DNA of 64,000 bases, taken from positions 1-64,000 of the forward strand of contig ONKQ01000019.1 in assembly GCA_900318465.1 (NCBI GenBank). The letters are read 5' to 3'. Under the pieces are notes generated by a model. That model made no database searches and was not told the DNA's origin. It saw only the letters and a list, made by a program, of their open reading frames with translations. This document shows, piece after piece, positions 32,386 through 41,585 of the stretch (positions are counted from its first letter, which is position 1; every line of letters begins with the position of its first letter). The DNA is from an uncultured Bacteroidales bacterium (GTDB lineage: Bacteria > Bacteroidota > Bacteroidia > Bacteroidales > F082). The position numbers and the translations under genes were made by a program.

Positions 32386-33621
32386 ATGAGTCGCATAAAA
32401 ATAAAGAACTTCGGCCCCATTCGGGAAGGTTTCGTTGGGAACGACGGATGGTTAGATATTAGTAAAGTTACCGTGTTTATCGGAAACCAAGGTTCCGGAA
32501 AAAGCACGGGGGCCAAATTGATTTCAACATTGTCATGGATTGAAAAAGACCTCTTCAGAAGTGCTGGAACAACGAGTCGCTTCCGCAAACAGGAGAGAAT
32601 CTTCAAAAAATACTTGGAATACCATCGTATTGACAGTTATTTGAAGGACAATACGGAAATCCAATATGAGGGTGATGCGTATAGAATATGCTATAAACCA
32701 GGCAGCAATCTTGACATACAAGAGTTGCACGGAAGCTATAGTCTGCCTAAAATCACGTATTTCCCTGCCGAAAGGAACTTCGTTTCATCGGTGAAAAAGT
32801 CGAGGGGCGGACAAAAGCTGACCCTTTGGTCGCAGTCGTTGCAGGAATTCAAGGAAACCTTTCAAGAGGCGAAAGAGAGTCTCAAGGAGAAGGAAAACTT
32901 TCACTTGCCCATCAGCAATGTGGATGTTGAGTACAATAAGTTGAACGATGTTTTGTATGTGAAAGGAACGGATTACAAGATTCAGCTTTCGGACGCTGCC
33001 AGTGGTTTCCAGTCGTTCATTCCGCTTTTCATCGTTGCAAATTACGTGTCGGGGCTGTTGAAGTCGGAACAAGAAATGGATGAGCAGCAACGAGAGACTT
33101 TCAAGAAAGAATCGGCAAGGATCTTGAATGACAAGACCTACACGGAAGAACAAAAAAGAATACTGCTATCCAACTTGGCGGCTCAATTCAACATCAAACG
33201 CACGTTGAACATTATCGAAGAACCCGAGCAGAACCTGTTCCCGACTTCGCAACAAGGGATGTTGAACAAATTGTTGGAGTATAACAATGCAGTGAAAGAG
33301 AACACGCTGATTCTGACGACGCATAGCCCTTATATTATTAACTATCTGATGTTGGCAATAAAAGCTGCTGAAATAGATGAAAAAGCCAACGGGGATGAGA
33401 CTGTCGCATCAAAACTTTATAGAATAGTTCCACAAAAGGCAATGACTCCAATGCAAAATGTTGCCATATATGAGCTTGACGAGAAAACCGGCTCAATATC
33501 AATGTTGGAGCAGTCCTTTGGACTTCCTTCAAATGAGAATTATCTGAACAATTTACTTGGAGAGACTAATATGCTTTTCTCTGAATTGATGGAAATTGAA
33601 GATATATGCGACCTACTATAG
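32386..33621 (+). CDS. AAA/ABC-type ATPase of an unnamed two-gene cassette
   Basis: 411 residues. It begins like AAA_15/OLD-type ATPases (SRIKIKNFGPIREGF) with Walker A FIGNQGSGKST (~31-41). A signature-like QLSDAASGFQS lies near 200-209, Walker B is LNIIEEPEQNLFP (~274), and the sensor/H-loop is LILTTHSPYIINYL (~308). It has no long coiled coil and no zinc hook, unlike the ATPase just upstream. A C-terminal ~90-residue tail has no recognised motif. It resembles the ATPases of PARIS and Septu-like systems, but its partner is neither a TOPRIM protein nor an HNH nuclease. It overlaps the next gene by 16 bases. A defence role is inferred from location between hsdS and hsdR. Confidence 0.8.
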   Translation: MSRIKIKNFGPIREGFVGNDGWLDISKVTVFIGNQGSGKSTGAKLISTLSWIEKDLFRSAGTTSRFRKQERIFKKYLEYHRIDSYLKDNTEIQYEGDAYRICYKPGSNLDIQELHGSYSLPKITYFPAERNFVSSVKKSRGGQKLTLWSQSLQEFKETFQEAKESLKEKENFHLPISNVDVEYNKLNDVLYVKGTDYKIQLSDAASGFQSFIPLFIVANYVSGLLKSEQEMDEQQRETFKKESARILNDKTYTEEQKRILLSNLAAQFNIKRTLNIIEEPEQNLFPTSQQGMLNKLLEYNNAVKENTLILTTHSPYIINYLMLAIKAAEIDEKANGDETVASKLYRIVPQKAMTPMQNVAIYELDEKTGSISMLEQSFGLPSNENYLNNLLGETNMLFSELMEIEDICDLL

Positions 33622-34124
33622 ATTTTTTCAGAGAGGAGAGCAAAACTCATTCTAACAAGAGCGTTTTCGGAATATGCGACGATGATAACACATTACCCGC
33701 ATATTTGGATGAGGATTTGTCAAATAAAGACAGCAAGTGGATTGGCGTGATAAATAATGAATCGCAAAAAGAGATTGATTTTTACCCTGTTGACCATTGT
33801 GTAGTGCTAAAGAGAAAAGATGGTAGTGATGCTCAAAGATGTGAGGGCATCTTAAGACACAACAACAATATAGTCTTTACAGAACTAAAAAACAGAGACG
33901 CTTCATGGTTGTCAAAAGCAATGGAACAAGTCATAGAAACAATGTCGTTTTTCTTTGATAATTACGACTCTCAATCATACCAAACAAAGGCATGGATTTG
34001 TAACAAGCAATTGACAAACCAAAACTATTTTCAACAAATAGCTGAGTTTAAGGAAATGACAAAAGCGTTTTGCCATAAAAACAGAGGTTTTGTCCTATAC
34101 ATAAGAAAAAGCATTGACTTATGA
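33606..34124 (+). CDS. small PD-(D/E)XK nuclease-like partner of the ATPase
   Basis: 172 residues, unnamed. A compact alpha/beta core carries a plausible endonuclease signature: Asp63 (VDHCVVL), Glu80 (RCEGIL) and Glu93-x-Lys95 in NIVFTELKNR. A helix with AMEQVIETMSFFF follows. The spacing between Glu80 and the ExK pair is right for the PD-(D/E)XK beta hairpin. A later strand-helix (YQTKAWICNKQL) and FVLYIRKS close the fold. No HNH, TOPRIM or HEPN motif is seen. It overlaps the ATPase gene by 16 bases and hsdR by 4 (ATGA), so stoichiometric translation with both neighbours is likely. Nuclease activity is a hypothesis from the motif. Confidence 0.6.
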   Translation: MRPTIDFFREESKTHSNKSVFGICDDDNTLPAYLDEDLSNKDSKWIGVINNESQKEIDFYPVDHCVVLKRKDGSDAQRCEGILRHNNNIVFTELKNRDASWLSKAMEQVIETMSFFFDNYDSQSYQTKAWICNKQLTNQNYFQQIAEFKEMTKAFCHKNRGFVLYIRKSIDL

Positions 34125-37100
34125 GTGAATACACCAACGTAGAGCACCCCTTTCTCGAAAAGCTTCGTGAGATAAAGTGGCAAGTGATAGACAAAGGCAA
34201 TGGCGGCATCCCGCAAGACCCTGCGGAGAGTATGCGCACCTCGTTCAGCGAGATTGTCCTGAAAGAGGAGTTCTACAAGAAGCTGAAAGAGCTGAATGAT
34301 TGGATTACCGATGAGCAAAAGGCTTATTGCTACCGTAAAATCACGGAAATCGACAAGCCGCTCATCGATGCCAACCATGAGATTCACAATATGCTGTTGG
34401 AAGGCATTCACCTACCCACCAAAAATGAGGTGACGGGCGAAGACAACCCCACGGCAAAAATCATCAACTTCGACAAGTACGACAAAAATTCATTCATCGC
34501 CATCAACCAGTTCCGCGTCGATACCAACAACACCAAGCCGTTTATCATCCCCGATATTGTCTGCTTTGTGAATGGCTTGCCGTTGGTGGTGATTGAGTGT
34601 AAGGACGAGGATGTCTCGGAACCAATGAGCGAGGCCTACGACCAAATCAAACGCTACGCCAACCAGCGCGTTGAAGACGACCCGTTTTCCGAAGGCATCG
34701 AAGAAGGCTGCCAGCGGCTGTTCCACACCAACCTGTTCAGCGTCATCACCCGTGGCGTAGAGGCACGTTGCGGCACCATCTCCGCCGATTTCGATTTCTA
34801 CCTCAACTGGAAGGATATCTTTCCAGAAGAATACGCCGAAGGCATCAATATCGACCCTGCGGAACGACAGGAAATCCTCATCAAAGGCATGTTCAACCAT
34901 GAGATTCTGATTGACATTTTCCGCAACTTTACCTTGTTTATGCACAAAGATGATGGCTTCATCAAAGTCATCTGTCGCTACCAGCAATACCGAGCAGTGG
35001 GTAAGATGTTGCGTAAACTCGAAAGCGGCACCGACTGGAAGAGTCGAAGCGGTGTCATCTGGCACACGCAGGGTAGTGGCAAGTCGCTCACTATGGTGTT
35101 TCTTGTCCGCAAGATGCGCCATATCCGTGAACTCCATGACTACCGCATCCTTATGGTTGTTGACCGCCACGACCTTGAAAACCAGTTGGCTGAAACCGCC
35201 GAATATACGGGTGAGCTTCGCCAAGACCCAGACACCAGGAAGATCCAGAATATTGTGGAGAATCGTCAGCAGCTTGTGAAATTGGAAAGCAACACCGCCG
35301 ATCTCAATCTGGTGATGATTCACAAGTTTGGCGAAAACAAAGAGTATTCCCTCGAATCGCTGATAAAGACGGGCATTGTGCCGAAATTTGAAACGTTTCC
35401 TGTCATTAACGAAAGTTCAAAGATACTGGTGCTTATTGACGAGGCGCACCGTTCGCAAGGCGGCGAGATGGGCGACAACCTTTTCCAAGCCTTCCCCAAT
35501 GCAGCGCGAATTGGGTTTACTGGCACACCGCTGATTACGCCACGCCACAAAGCCACAACTTGCGAACGCTTCGGGCAGAAGGCCAGCGACTTCATCGACA
35601 CCTATAAGATGAACGATGCCGTAAAAGACCATGCCACGGTTGACATCAAGTACATTGGCCGCAAAAGTGACGACACAATTCCTTACAAGGAAGATTTTGA
35701 CTATGCCTTTGAGGAGACTTTCAAAAACCGAACCCAAGAGGAACGCATTGAGATAATGCGGCGTTATGGTACTATGATTGCCTACTTGGAAAGTGCCGAC
35801 CGTGTGATGAAAAATGCCCGTGACATGTTGGATCATTATGTTTCAGAGATTCTTCCCAATGGGTTCAAGGCGCAGGTGGTGGGTGCTTCGATTTTGGCAG
35901 CTGTCCGCTATAAGATTGCTTTGGAAAAGCTCATCCATGAGTTTATTCAAAGAGAAGAGCAGAAACCAGAGGAGGAGCGCGACGAGGTCGTGCTGCAACG
36001 CCTGAAAATGCTGAAAGTTCGTGCCGTGGTGTCAAGTATGGGCAACAACGAGCCTGCTATTGTCAGAAATGCGAGAATTGAGGCCAAGATAGACGATGCT
36101 ATCGTCAATTTCAAAAAGGACTTCGATCCGGAAAACCCATTGTCAGGTATAGGTATTCTTTGTGTTCGCGATCGTCTGCTGACAGGTTTCGATGCGCCCA
36201 TCGAGCAAGTGATGTATCTCGACAAAAACCTGTCAGAACACAACCTGATGCAGGCCATCGCCCGTGTGAACCGCACCAAGAAAGGCAAGACACACGGTTT
36301 GGTGGTGGACTATTTCGGCGTTACCAAGAACCTGCACAAGGCCTTGGGCATATACAGTGCCGAGGAAGAACATGAGGCGGCTGAGGATTTGAAAGAATTT
36401 GAGACCTATTTCTCCGCTATTGAAAAGGAAATCCCTGAACTTGAAATGCGTTACAACAAAATCATCCAACGCTTTGTGGATGAAGGCATTGCCAACATCA
36501 AGGATTTCCTTGAACAGCGCACCGACAAGGAACAGGAGAAGACGATTTGTGAGAAGATAGTCATAGCTGCGAAGAGCATCAAGTTCCGTTCGGAATTGGA
36601 TGCTTTGTTTCGCTTGTTCTTCGACATCTTCGATTTGCTTTTCAACGAGCCGAGCACGCGCAGAAACTACTATGTCCCTGCCAAACGCATGGCCTATATT
36701 GTTTCCCTCATCCGTTGGCATTACAAGGACGACACGCTTGACCTCAAATGGGCAAGCGAAAAGGTGCGCCGTCTTTTGGATAAGTATCTGAAATCGGACG
36801 GAGTAAGGGAAACCGTGCCGGAGGTGGACATCTTGTCGGATGATTTCCCGAAGATTGTCAACAATATGTACAATACCCCGCAAACGAAAGCATCTGCCAT
36901 GGAGCACCAAATCCGCGAGCGCATCATCATCAAGCTGGGTGAAGGCAAGAATACGGCCCTTTACCAGAAGTTCAAAGACCGCATGGAAAACATCCTCACC
37001 ACATACGCAGGCAATTGGGAGGAGATGATCAGTGAGTTGGAACGTTTGCGTCAGGAAATGGCGCATCCGCATCCGTCGGTTGTGTCGGAGGAAAAAGAAC

Positions 37101-37396
37101 CATTCTACGACAAGCTTTGCCAATGTGCAGGTCTTGATTTTGAGGAGGAACATGAAAAGATTGTTGGCATCACCGACAGGGTTATGACACTGATATTTGA
37201 AGCCATGTCGATACCTAACATTTGGACCAAATCAACCAATGTGGAAAAACTGCGCGGTGACCTGGGCACAATCCTTCGATTCTCAGGAATCCCAGAACTA
37301 AGGCAAAACAGTGAATCCATCGTTACAGAATTGATTAAGTTGGCCAAAAGCAATGAGAGTGTTTTAAGGAGATGGATGGTGAACAATGCACAATGA
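34121..37396 (+). CDS. hsdR: type I restriction endonuclease subunit HsdR
   Basis: 1091 residues in the standard order. An N-terminal PD-(D/E)XK nuclease domain (IIPDIVCFVNGLPLVVIECKDE, Glu159/Lys161) is followed by a superfamily 2 helicase with Walker A TQGSGKSLTM (~316), DEAH box LIDEAHRSQGG (~440) and GFTGTPLITP. The second RecA lobe has the LLTGFDAPIEQVMYLDK and QAIARVNRTKKGK motif VI. A helical C-terminal domain contacts the HsdM/HsdS methylase. It translocates and cuts unmodified DNA. It is intact, with all motifs present. It is separated from hsdS by six kilobases of inserted cassettes but still coupled (ATGA) to the gene before and the gene after. Confidence 0.95.
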   Translation: MSEYTNVEHPFLEKLREIKWQVIDKGNGGIPQDPAESMRTSFSEIVLKEEFYKKLKELNDWITDEQKAYCYRKITEIDKPLIDANHEIHNMLLEGIHLPTKNEVTGEDNPTAKIINFDKYDKNSFIAINQFRVDTNNTKPFIIPDIVCFVNGLPLVVIECKDEDVSEPMSEAYDQIKRYANQRVEDDPFSEGIEEGCQRLFHTNLFSVITRGVEARCGTISADFDFYLNWKDIFPEEYAEGINIDPAERQEILIKGMFNHEILIDIFRNFTLFMHKDDGFIKVICRYQQYRAVGKMLRKLESGTDWKSRSGVIWHTQGSGKSLTMVFLVRKMRHIRELHDYRILMVVDRHDLENQLAETAEYTGELRQDPDTRKIQNIVENRQQLVKLESNTADLNLVMIHKFGENKEYSLESLIKTGIVPKFETFPVINESSKILVLIDEAHRSQGGEMGDNLFQAFPNAARIGFTGTPLITPRHKATTCERFGQKASDFIDTYKMNDAVKDHATVDIKYIGRKSDDTIPYKEDFDYAFEETFKNRTQEERIEIMRRYGTMIAYLESADRVMKNARDMLDHYVSEILPNGFKAQVVGASILAAVRYKIALEKLIHEFIQREEQKPEEERDEVVLQRLKMLKVRAVVSSMGNNEPAIVRNARIEAKIDDAIVNFKKDFDPENPLSGIGILCVRDRLLTGFDAPIEQVMYLDKNLSEHNLMQAIARVNRTKKGKTHGLVVDYFGVTKNLHKALGIYSAEEEHEAAEDLKEFETYFSAIEKEIPELEMRYNKIIQRFVDEGIANIKDFLEQRTDKEQEKTICEKIVIAAKSIKFRSELDALFRLFFDIFDLLFNEPSTRRNYYVPAKRMAYIVSLIRWHYKDDTLDLKWASEKVRRLLDKYLKSDGVRETVPEVDILSDDFPKIVNNMYNTPQTKASAMEHQIRERIIIKLGEGKNTALYQKFKDRMENILTTYAGNWEEMISELERLRQEMAHPHPSVVSEEKEPFYDKLCQCAGLDFEEEHEKIVGITDRVMTLIFEAMSIPNIWTKSTNVEKLRGDLGTILRFSGIPELRQNSESIVTELIKLAKSNESVLRRWMVNNAQ

Positions 37397-38079
37397 AAGT
37401 CGGAGAGCTTGACATAGAAATCAGACGCTCAAAGCGAAAGAAAACGATTACGGTCAACATAGAGCGTGATGGCAGCGTGAATGCGGTCGCACCATACGAT
37501 TGTTCGGAAGAGACCATTTATAAGGAACTTGCAGCGCGTGAATATTTGATTTACAAGCGTGTTGCAAATCGAAAAGCCGTAACAAAAGCCCACGTCAACC
37601 GCGAGTTTGTCAATGGACAATCGTTTTTGTTCATGGGGCAGTCATACAATTTGTTGATTTCTGAAACAGCAAAGAAGGCATTGGAAATTGTTGATGACAA
37701 GTTTGTGCTAAGTGAGAAATATCTGCCAAAGGCAAGGGAAACTTTCATCAAGTTTTACAAGAAACAAGGTTTACCCTACATCAAAGAGCGCGTTGCCTAT
37801 TTCTCGGAAAAGGTCGGACGGGAGCCTGCGTCAATCAAGATAATGGAATTAGGCTCCCATTGGGCTTCATGCACGCCAAGTCATAATGTCAACTTCCATT
37901 GGAAGTGCATCATGGCCAAGCCGATGATTATTGACTATTTGATTGTCCATGAATTGACACACTTGAAGTATCCCCAACACACTCGTCAGTTTTGGGATGC
38001 CGTTTTCTCTGTAATGCCCAATTATAAGGAATGTGAAGATTGGCTGCATGACTATGGCGTGACGTTGAGTTTGGAATAA
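37393..38079 (+). CDS. YgjP/DUF45-type metallopeptidase
   Basis: 228 residues of the M48-like YgjP family. The zinc site HELTHLKYPQH has His186, Glu187 and His190, preceded by the typical MELGSHWASCTPSHNVNFHWKCIMAKP. It is cytosolic, with no signal peptide. Genes of this family often travel with type I restriction loci, usually next to hsdR, without a demonstrated role. The start at 37393 overlaps the hsdR stop as ATGA; an in-frame ATG at 37372 is also possible. Confidence 0.88.
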   Translation: MKVGELDIEIRRSKRKKTITVNIERDGSVNAVAPYDCSEETIYKELAAREYLIYKRVANRKAVTKAHVNREFVNGQSFLFMGQSYNLLISETAKKALEIVDDKFVLSEKYLPKARETFIKFYKKQGLPYIKERVAYFSEKVGREPASIKIMELGSHWASCTPSHNVNFHWKCIMAKPMIIDYLIVHELTHLKYPQHTRQFWDAVFSVMPNYKECEDWLHDYGVTLSLE

Positions 38080-38100
38080 CATGTTAGCCTTGCAAAAATT

Positions 38101-38404
38101 TCATTCCGATTTCAAAAAATCAGCAAACGGTTTCTCGAAATACTCCTTATACCATAGTGGTGGATTGTTTGTTACTTCGTGTTTGCCGTTCTTTTCAATG
38201 TGCAATGCTACAATTCATTTTTTCCAGTTCGGAAGCTACAGTTCCACTAATCCAGTGCTCGGGCCAGTCAGGATGTTTCTTGCGGAGATTCAAGGCGAGC
38301 TTGTCGCCATCGAACGACTTTGTGCTGACATAAAAAGGGCAAAGTCTGCTCTTTCCTGCGCCATTTGGTCCAGCTATTACGGTAAATTCCGGCCTGCGTT
38401 CCAT
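38101..38404 (-). pseudogene. internally deleted zeta-toxin-like gene
   Basis: The 5' part (38404 to about 38225) encodes an intact zeta-toxin-like beginning: Walker A FTVIAGPNGAGKSRL, then STKSFDGDKLALNLRKKHPDW. After SELEKM the frame stops at 38195. About 10 bases earlier, in the next frame, a C-terminal remnant begins (HIEKNGKHEVTNNPPLWYK, ending LKSE at 38101), as expected for the end of the same family. Roughly 100 central residues are missing and the two ends are out of frame, so no functional kinase-type toxin can be made. The antitoxin-like gene just upstream is intact. Confidence 0.7.
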
Positions 38405-38407
38405 GGT

Positions 38408-38686
38408 TTATGATAATAGATGGGCATGTCTGCCACAACCAGGTTTGGCAGTGCGCATAATGATGTTGTAAGTGCGGGTACGGCGGTCAAGAGTTACTTT
38501 ATCCTCGCTTCCGTCAGGGTTGGCAAGATAGGTGGAGCCGTCATTTTCGAAGAAAGGCACGGAAACGCCTTGGAGCCACGATTCCAAATAGATGCGTTCC
38601 ACCTCGCGCCTTACCGCCTCGTTCACTTCTTTCACCGTTTTGCCGTTAGGTAGCTCAATAGTCTCTATTTCATTGTATTTGCACAT
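38408..38686 (-). CDS. putative antitoxin partner of the zeta-like toxin remnant
   Basis: 92 residues. MCKYNEIETIELPNGKTVKEVNEAVRREVERIYLESWLQGVSVPFFENDGSTYLANPDGSEDKV is a short strand-helix protein of the type that precedes zeta-like P-loop toxins in Bacteroidetes. It is 3 bases upstream of the toxin remnant on the same strand. The start at 38686 is preferred to 38770 because the upstream codons are AT-rich and non-protein-like. With the toxin broken, it may persist as a relic or protect against related toxins. Confidence 0.65.
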   Translation of the reverse strand: MCKYNEIETIELPNGKTVKEVNEAVRREVERIYLESWLQGVSVPFFENDGSTYLANPDGSEDKVTLDRRTRTYNIIMRTAKPGCGRHAHLLS

Positions 38687-38861
38687 AACTTTCCTTCCAT
38701 TTCGGTTTGCAAAAGTAATAATTTTTTTCGAGAAAGTAGCGACCTTGTGCCATATCAAACAAATCCGCAACCCAAGCTAAGCTCGAATTGCGGATTGTCA
38801 ATGCCAAGTTGTTTTGCCTAAGAAATAGTTAAGCTCGACAATAGAAAGGATTCGGCGATTA

Positions 38862-40880
38862 TTACATTACCGTCACCCGCTTCGTTTCAACGCCCTTCAC
38901 CGTCTCCACCTTGATGAAATACGTACCGGCATTTTGCTGACTGAAGTCGTATTCAAAAGAGTCGCCGTTGGCGGAGCCTTCAAAGACCTTTTGTCCAAGC
39001 GAATTGAAAACGGTAATGTTTTGGATGTCCTCAGCCTCAATTCTCACCTTGCCGTATGTCGGATTTGGATAAACCGTTGCAACAATAGATTCACCTTCCG
39101 AAATCGCAGTGCAATCCTCAACGAACTCATAGAAACCGACCAATCCGTATGGGTCGTACCAATCGGAGTTCTGGTAAGCTTCGATGCATCCACAAGGAAC
39201 GGTAAGCGTTTGAACGCCAAATTAGGCAAACACCATACCTCCCAATTCGTTTCCAAGCGTGGCTGGTGTGGTGGCCAAAGACACAGCCTCCGAGATGTGT
39301 GAGCACTTCCTGAATGCCCAGTCGCCGATGTAAGCAACGGATTCACCTAATATCAGTTTCCCGTCTAATCCTTCGCACTGGAAAAACGCGCTCTCACCAA
39401 TGTTTTCCACTGAATTCGGAATCACCAAATCGCCCGTCAGGTCGAAGCAGAATGCAAAGGCATTATCTCCAATGGAAACCACAGAATTCGGTATGTTAAT
39501 CGATGTCATTTCGGTGATGCCCTTGAATGCGTTGTTGCCAATGGACGTGACCGTGTTGGGTATTAAAGTGTTTTTGCATCCAAAAGCCAGCTCATTGGTG
39601 TTAGTCACGATAATGGCGTTACAATCGTTTCTGGAGTCATAATTGGGGTTTTCAGGGTCGACCGCAATGCCGTCGAAGTTGCAATACACAAAAGCGTCTT
39701 CGCCAATGGATTCCACGTTGCTCGGAATGCTCAAAACGCCGGTAAAGCCGTCGCATGAATTGAAAGCCCAAGCGCCTATGTTGGTGACGCCAGTGCCCAA
39801 TATTAATGAACCGTCGAAAGCATAGCAGGTGTGGAATGCGCTTGGCTCGATGGTGATGACTGAATTGGGAATCACCAAATCGCCAGTGAAACCTGAGCAA
39901 TAGGCAAATGCGCCCTCCTCGATGGTGGTCACTGAATTCGGTATGGTCAAGCTGGTCAGATAAAAACAATACATGAATGCGGTGTTCCCGATGACCGTCA
40001 CGGCATAGTCACGCCCTCCGTAACTCACTGATTCAGGGATAATCAAATCTCCAGTGGCATCATAACCGTCAACGTGGCCTGTAACCGTTACGGAAACTTG
40101 GTCATCATTGACACGATAGTTCAAGTCGCTGACCGTGAATTCCGACGGATTTGAGCCGTAGGTCATAAACAGGCAGGTCGGGTCATAGCCATTGCCTCCA
40201 TCATGGAGCGCACCCAATAGGGTATAGGCTCCAGTATTGGGGTCAATCTGATACAAATTGCCATAATAGACGCCAAACAATTCTCCCGTCAGCATGTCAA
40301 AAGACATCTTTATCGGCAAATCAATCGGGTTGATTACGGTCAATTGTGCATTGGAAAGATTCAATAAACCAAACTCACCCCAAGAGCTTATCATATAAGC
40401 GTTTCCATCCATATTGATCGCCAAATTGAAGCCATCATGCTCTATCGCACCGTGGTCTTGGATATTGTTAGGATTAGCCGGATTGAAGCTTTTCAAGTGC
40501 TCTCCTGTAATAATATAAATCAATCCGTCGGCGGGATTGTATGCCATATCGTTGATATAGGAAACGTTGGCAACCATTACCTCTGGCGTTCCGATAATAT
40601 TATTTGCAGCATCAAAACTTGACCTGCAAATGTTATAGCCGTTGTTATTGTTCACACTCCACACAAAACCATCGGCAAAAGTTGCTGTCGATACAGCAGG
40701 AAGCGCGTCCGACGCAACGGACACCGACTCTAAATCTTGCATGGTGAAAGAGACATACTTGTATTCTGCCGGGCTGGGAGGCAAAATGTATCCAAACCAG
40801 TTGGCGGTTGATGAGGGTTGTGCGTTGGCGAAGCCAGCAAATGCGAGCAACAACAAAACGAATAATGCTAATTTTTTCAT
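38862..40880 (-). pseudogene. BspA-like leucine-rich-repeat surface protein with type IX sorting domain, split by an in-frame TAA
   Basis: The N-terminal part (40880-39222) has a signal peptide (MKKLALFVLLLLAFAGFANA/Q) and ~290 residues of propeller-like sequence (DGFVWSVNNNNGYNICRSS, INDMAYNPADGLIYIITG). At least eight BspA-type repeats follow, of the form SVT.IG..AF..C..LT.L.IPNSV. A TAA at 39222-39224 ends this frame. The same frame continues with FGVQTLTVPCGCIEAYQNSDW, the usual last BspA repeat, and a complete sorting domain (VYPNPTYGKVRIEAED...GTYFIKVETVKGVETKRVTVM). One base change therefore separates the repeat domain from its secretion signal. Only the stop is abnormal; sequencing error cannot be excluded. 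Confidence 0.75.
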
Positions 40881-40943
40881 TTTTAGATGGTTATTAGGTT
40901 TGTAAAAATGTCCGTATCTATAGAAGAATCTCAATTGGCTATG

Positions 40944-40951
40944 CAAAAATA
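40944..40951 (-). promoter_or_regulatory. -7 box for the BspA-like gene
   Basis: TATTTTTG on the minus strand, 63 bases before the ATG at 40880. Confidence 0.5.
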
Positions 40952-40954
40952 GAG

Positions 40955-40999
40955 AAAAAAGAAATCCGCACCCTAAGCCCTTGTCCGAAATGCGGATTT
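40955..40999 (-). terminator. hairpin with T-rich tail, minus strand
   Basis: A 9-bp stem AAATCCGCA/TGCGGATTT (40962-40970 with 40991-40999) has a T-rich run after it on the minus strand. It lies just upstream of the -7 box at 40944-40951, where it would insulate the BspA-like gene. Confidence 0.5.
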
Positions 41000-41113
41000 T
41001 ACGAAAACTTCACTGTAACGCTCTGTCATCCTATCTTGTGCAGTGGAACAAATTGCGAAATGAGAATAAAAGTCGAAAGATAATCGAACTACAAGCCCGA
41101 AGAAATTCGGCTA

Positions 41114-41154
41114 CAAAAAAACTGTGCGGCACAGGTTGCTTCTGTCCCGCACAG
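41114..41154 (-). terminator. strong hairpin terminator, minus strand
   Basis: ACTGTGCGG..CCGCACAGT arms (41121-41154, about 13 bp) are followed on the minus strand by seven T residues. No minus-strand gene lies between here and 43639, so it appears to end the short transcript expected from 41202-41209. Confidence 0.75.
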
Positions 41155-41201
41155 TAAAACTAACTCAAAATTCATTCTCAATTTATGACAAAAATCTGCT
41201 G

Positions 41202-41209
41202 CAAAAGTA
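41202..41209 (-). promoter_or_regulatory. -7 box of a possible short minus-strand transcript
   Basis: TACTTTTG on the minus strand lies about 50 bases upstream of the terminator hairpin at 41154-41114, defining a possible RNA of about 80 bases. Confidence 0.4.
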
Positions 41210-41318
41210 CAGCCGTCGCACGACCTGTGAAATCCCCAACATTAGGGATTTTGGTGTTTTTTCAATCATTAATTGTTGGGTATGATAAGATGTCTTGCAT
41301 GGCTGGCGGAAAATGTGC

Positions 41319-41326
41319 TATCTTTG
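41319..41326 (+). promoter_or_regulatory. -7 box for the riboswitch-controlled gene
   Basis: TATCTTTG lies immediately before the start of the riboswitch. The transcript would begin near 41333. Confidence 0.65.
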
Positions 41327-41334
41327 CGCCCGAT

Positions 41335-41475
41335 TTGGCCAAGGGAATGCCGTGCGAATCGGCAACAGTGCCCGCTGCTGTGAGTCCGTGTAAGGCCTGT
41401 CAATCAAGCCACTGTCCGGCTCCTCCGGATGGGAAGGCGACAGGCTCGGGCGAGTCAGAAGACCTGCCAAACAGA
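41335..41475 (+). ncRNA. cobalamin riboswitch
   Basis: The order of conserved blocks is that of the AdoCbl/cobalamin class: AAGGGAATGCCGTGCGAATC, AACAGTGCCCGCTGCTGTGA, CCACTGT, GGGAAGGC, and the closing AGTCAGAAGACCTGCC. It sits between a -7 box and the DUF4465-protein gene, so B12 binding would control that gene. About 110 bases separate the aptamer from the ATG. They include pairing arms TTGCAAGC/GCTTGCGA but no T-tract, which suggests control of translation rather than termination. Confidence 0.92.
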
Positions 41476-41585
41476 GAGTTCAATTGCAAGCCTTCGGGAA
41501 CAAGGGCGACGCTAAGCGCGGCAATTAGCATAGCTGCTTGCGATGGTTTTGCATCATTTGTTCAATGCGTAATAATCAATAAGTT

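Noticed and set aside
32386-34124. PARIS (AriA/AriB) or Septu (PtuA/PtuB) assignment
   Set aside because: The ATPase is compatible, but the partner has no TOPRIM/DUF4435 or HNH motif and is too short for AriB. It is kept as unnamed.
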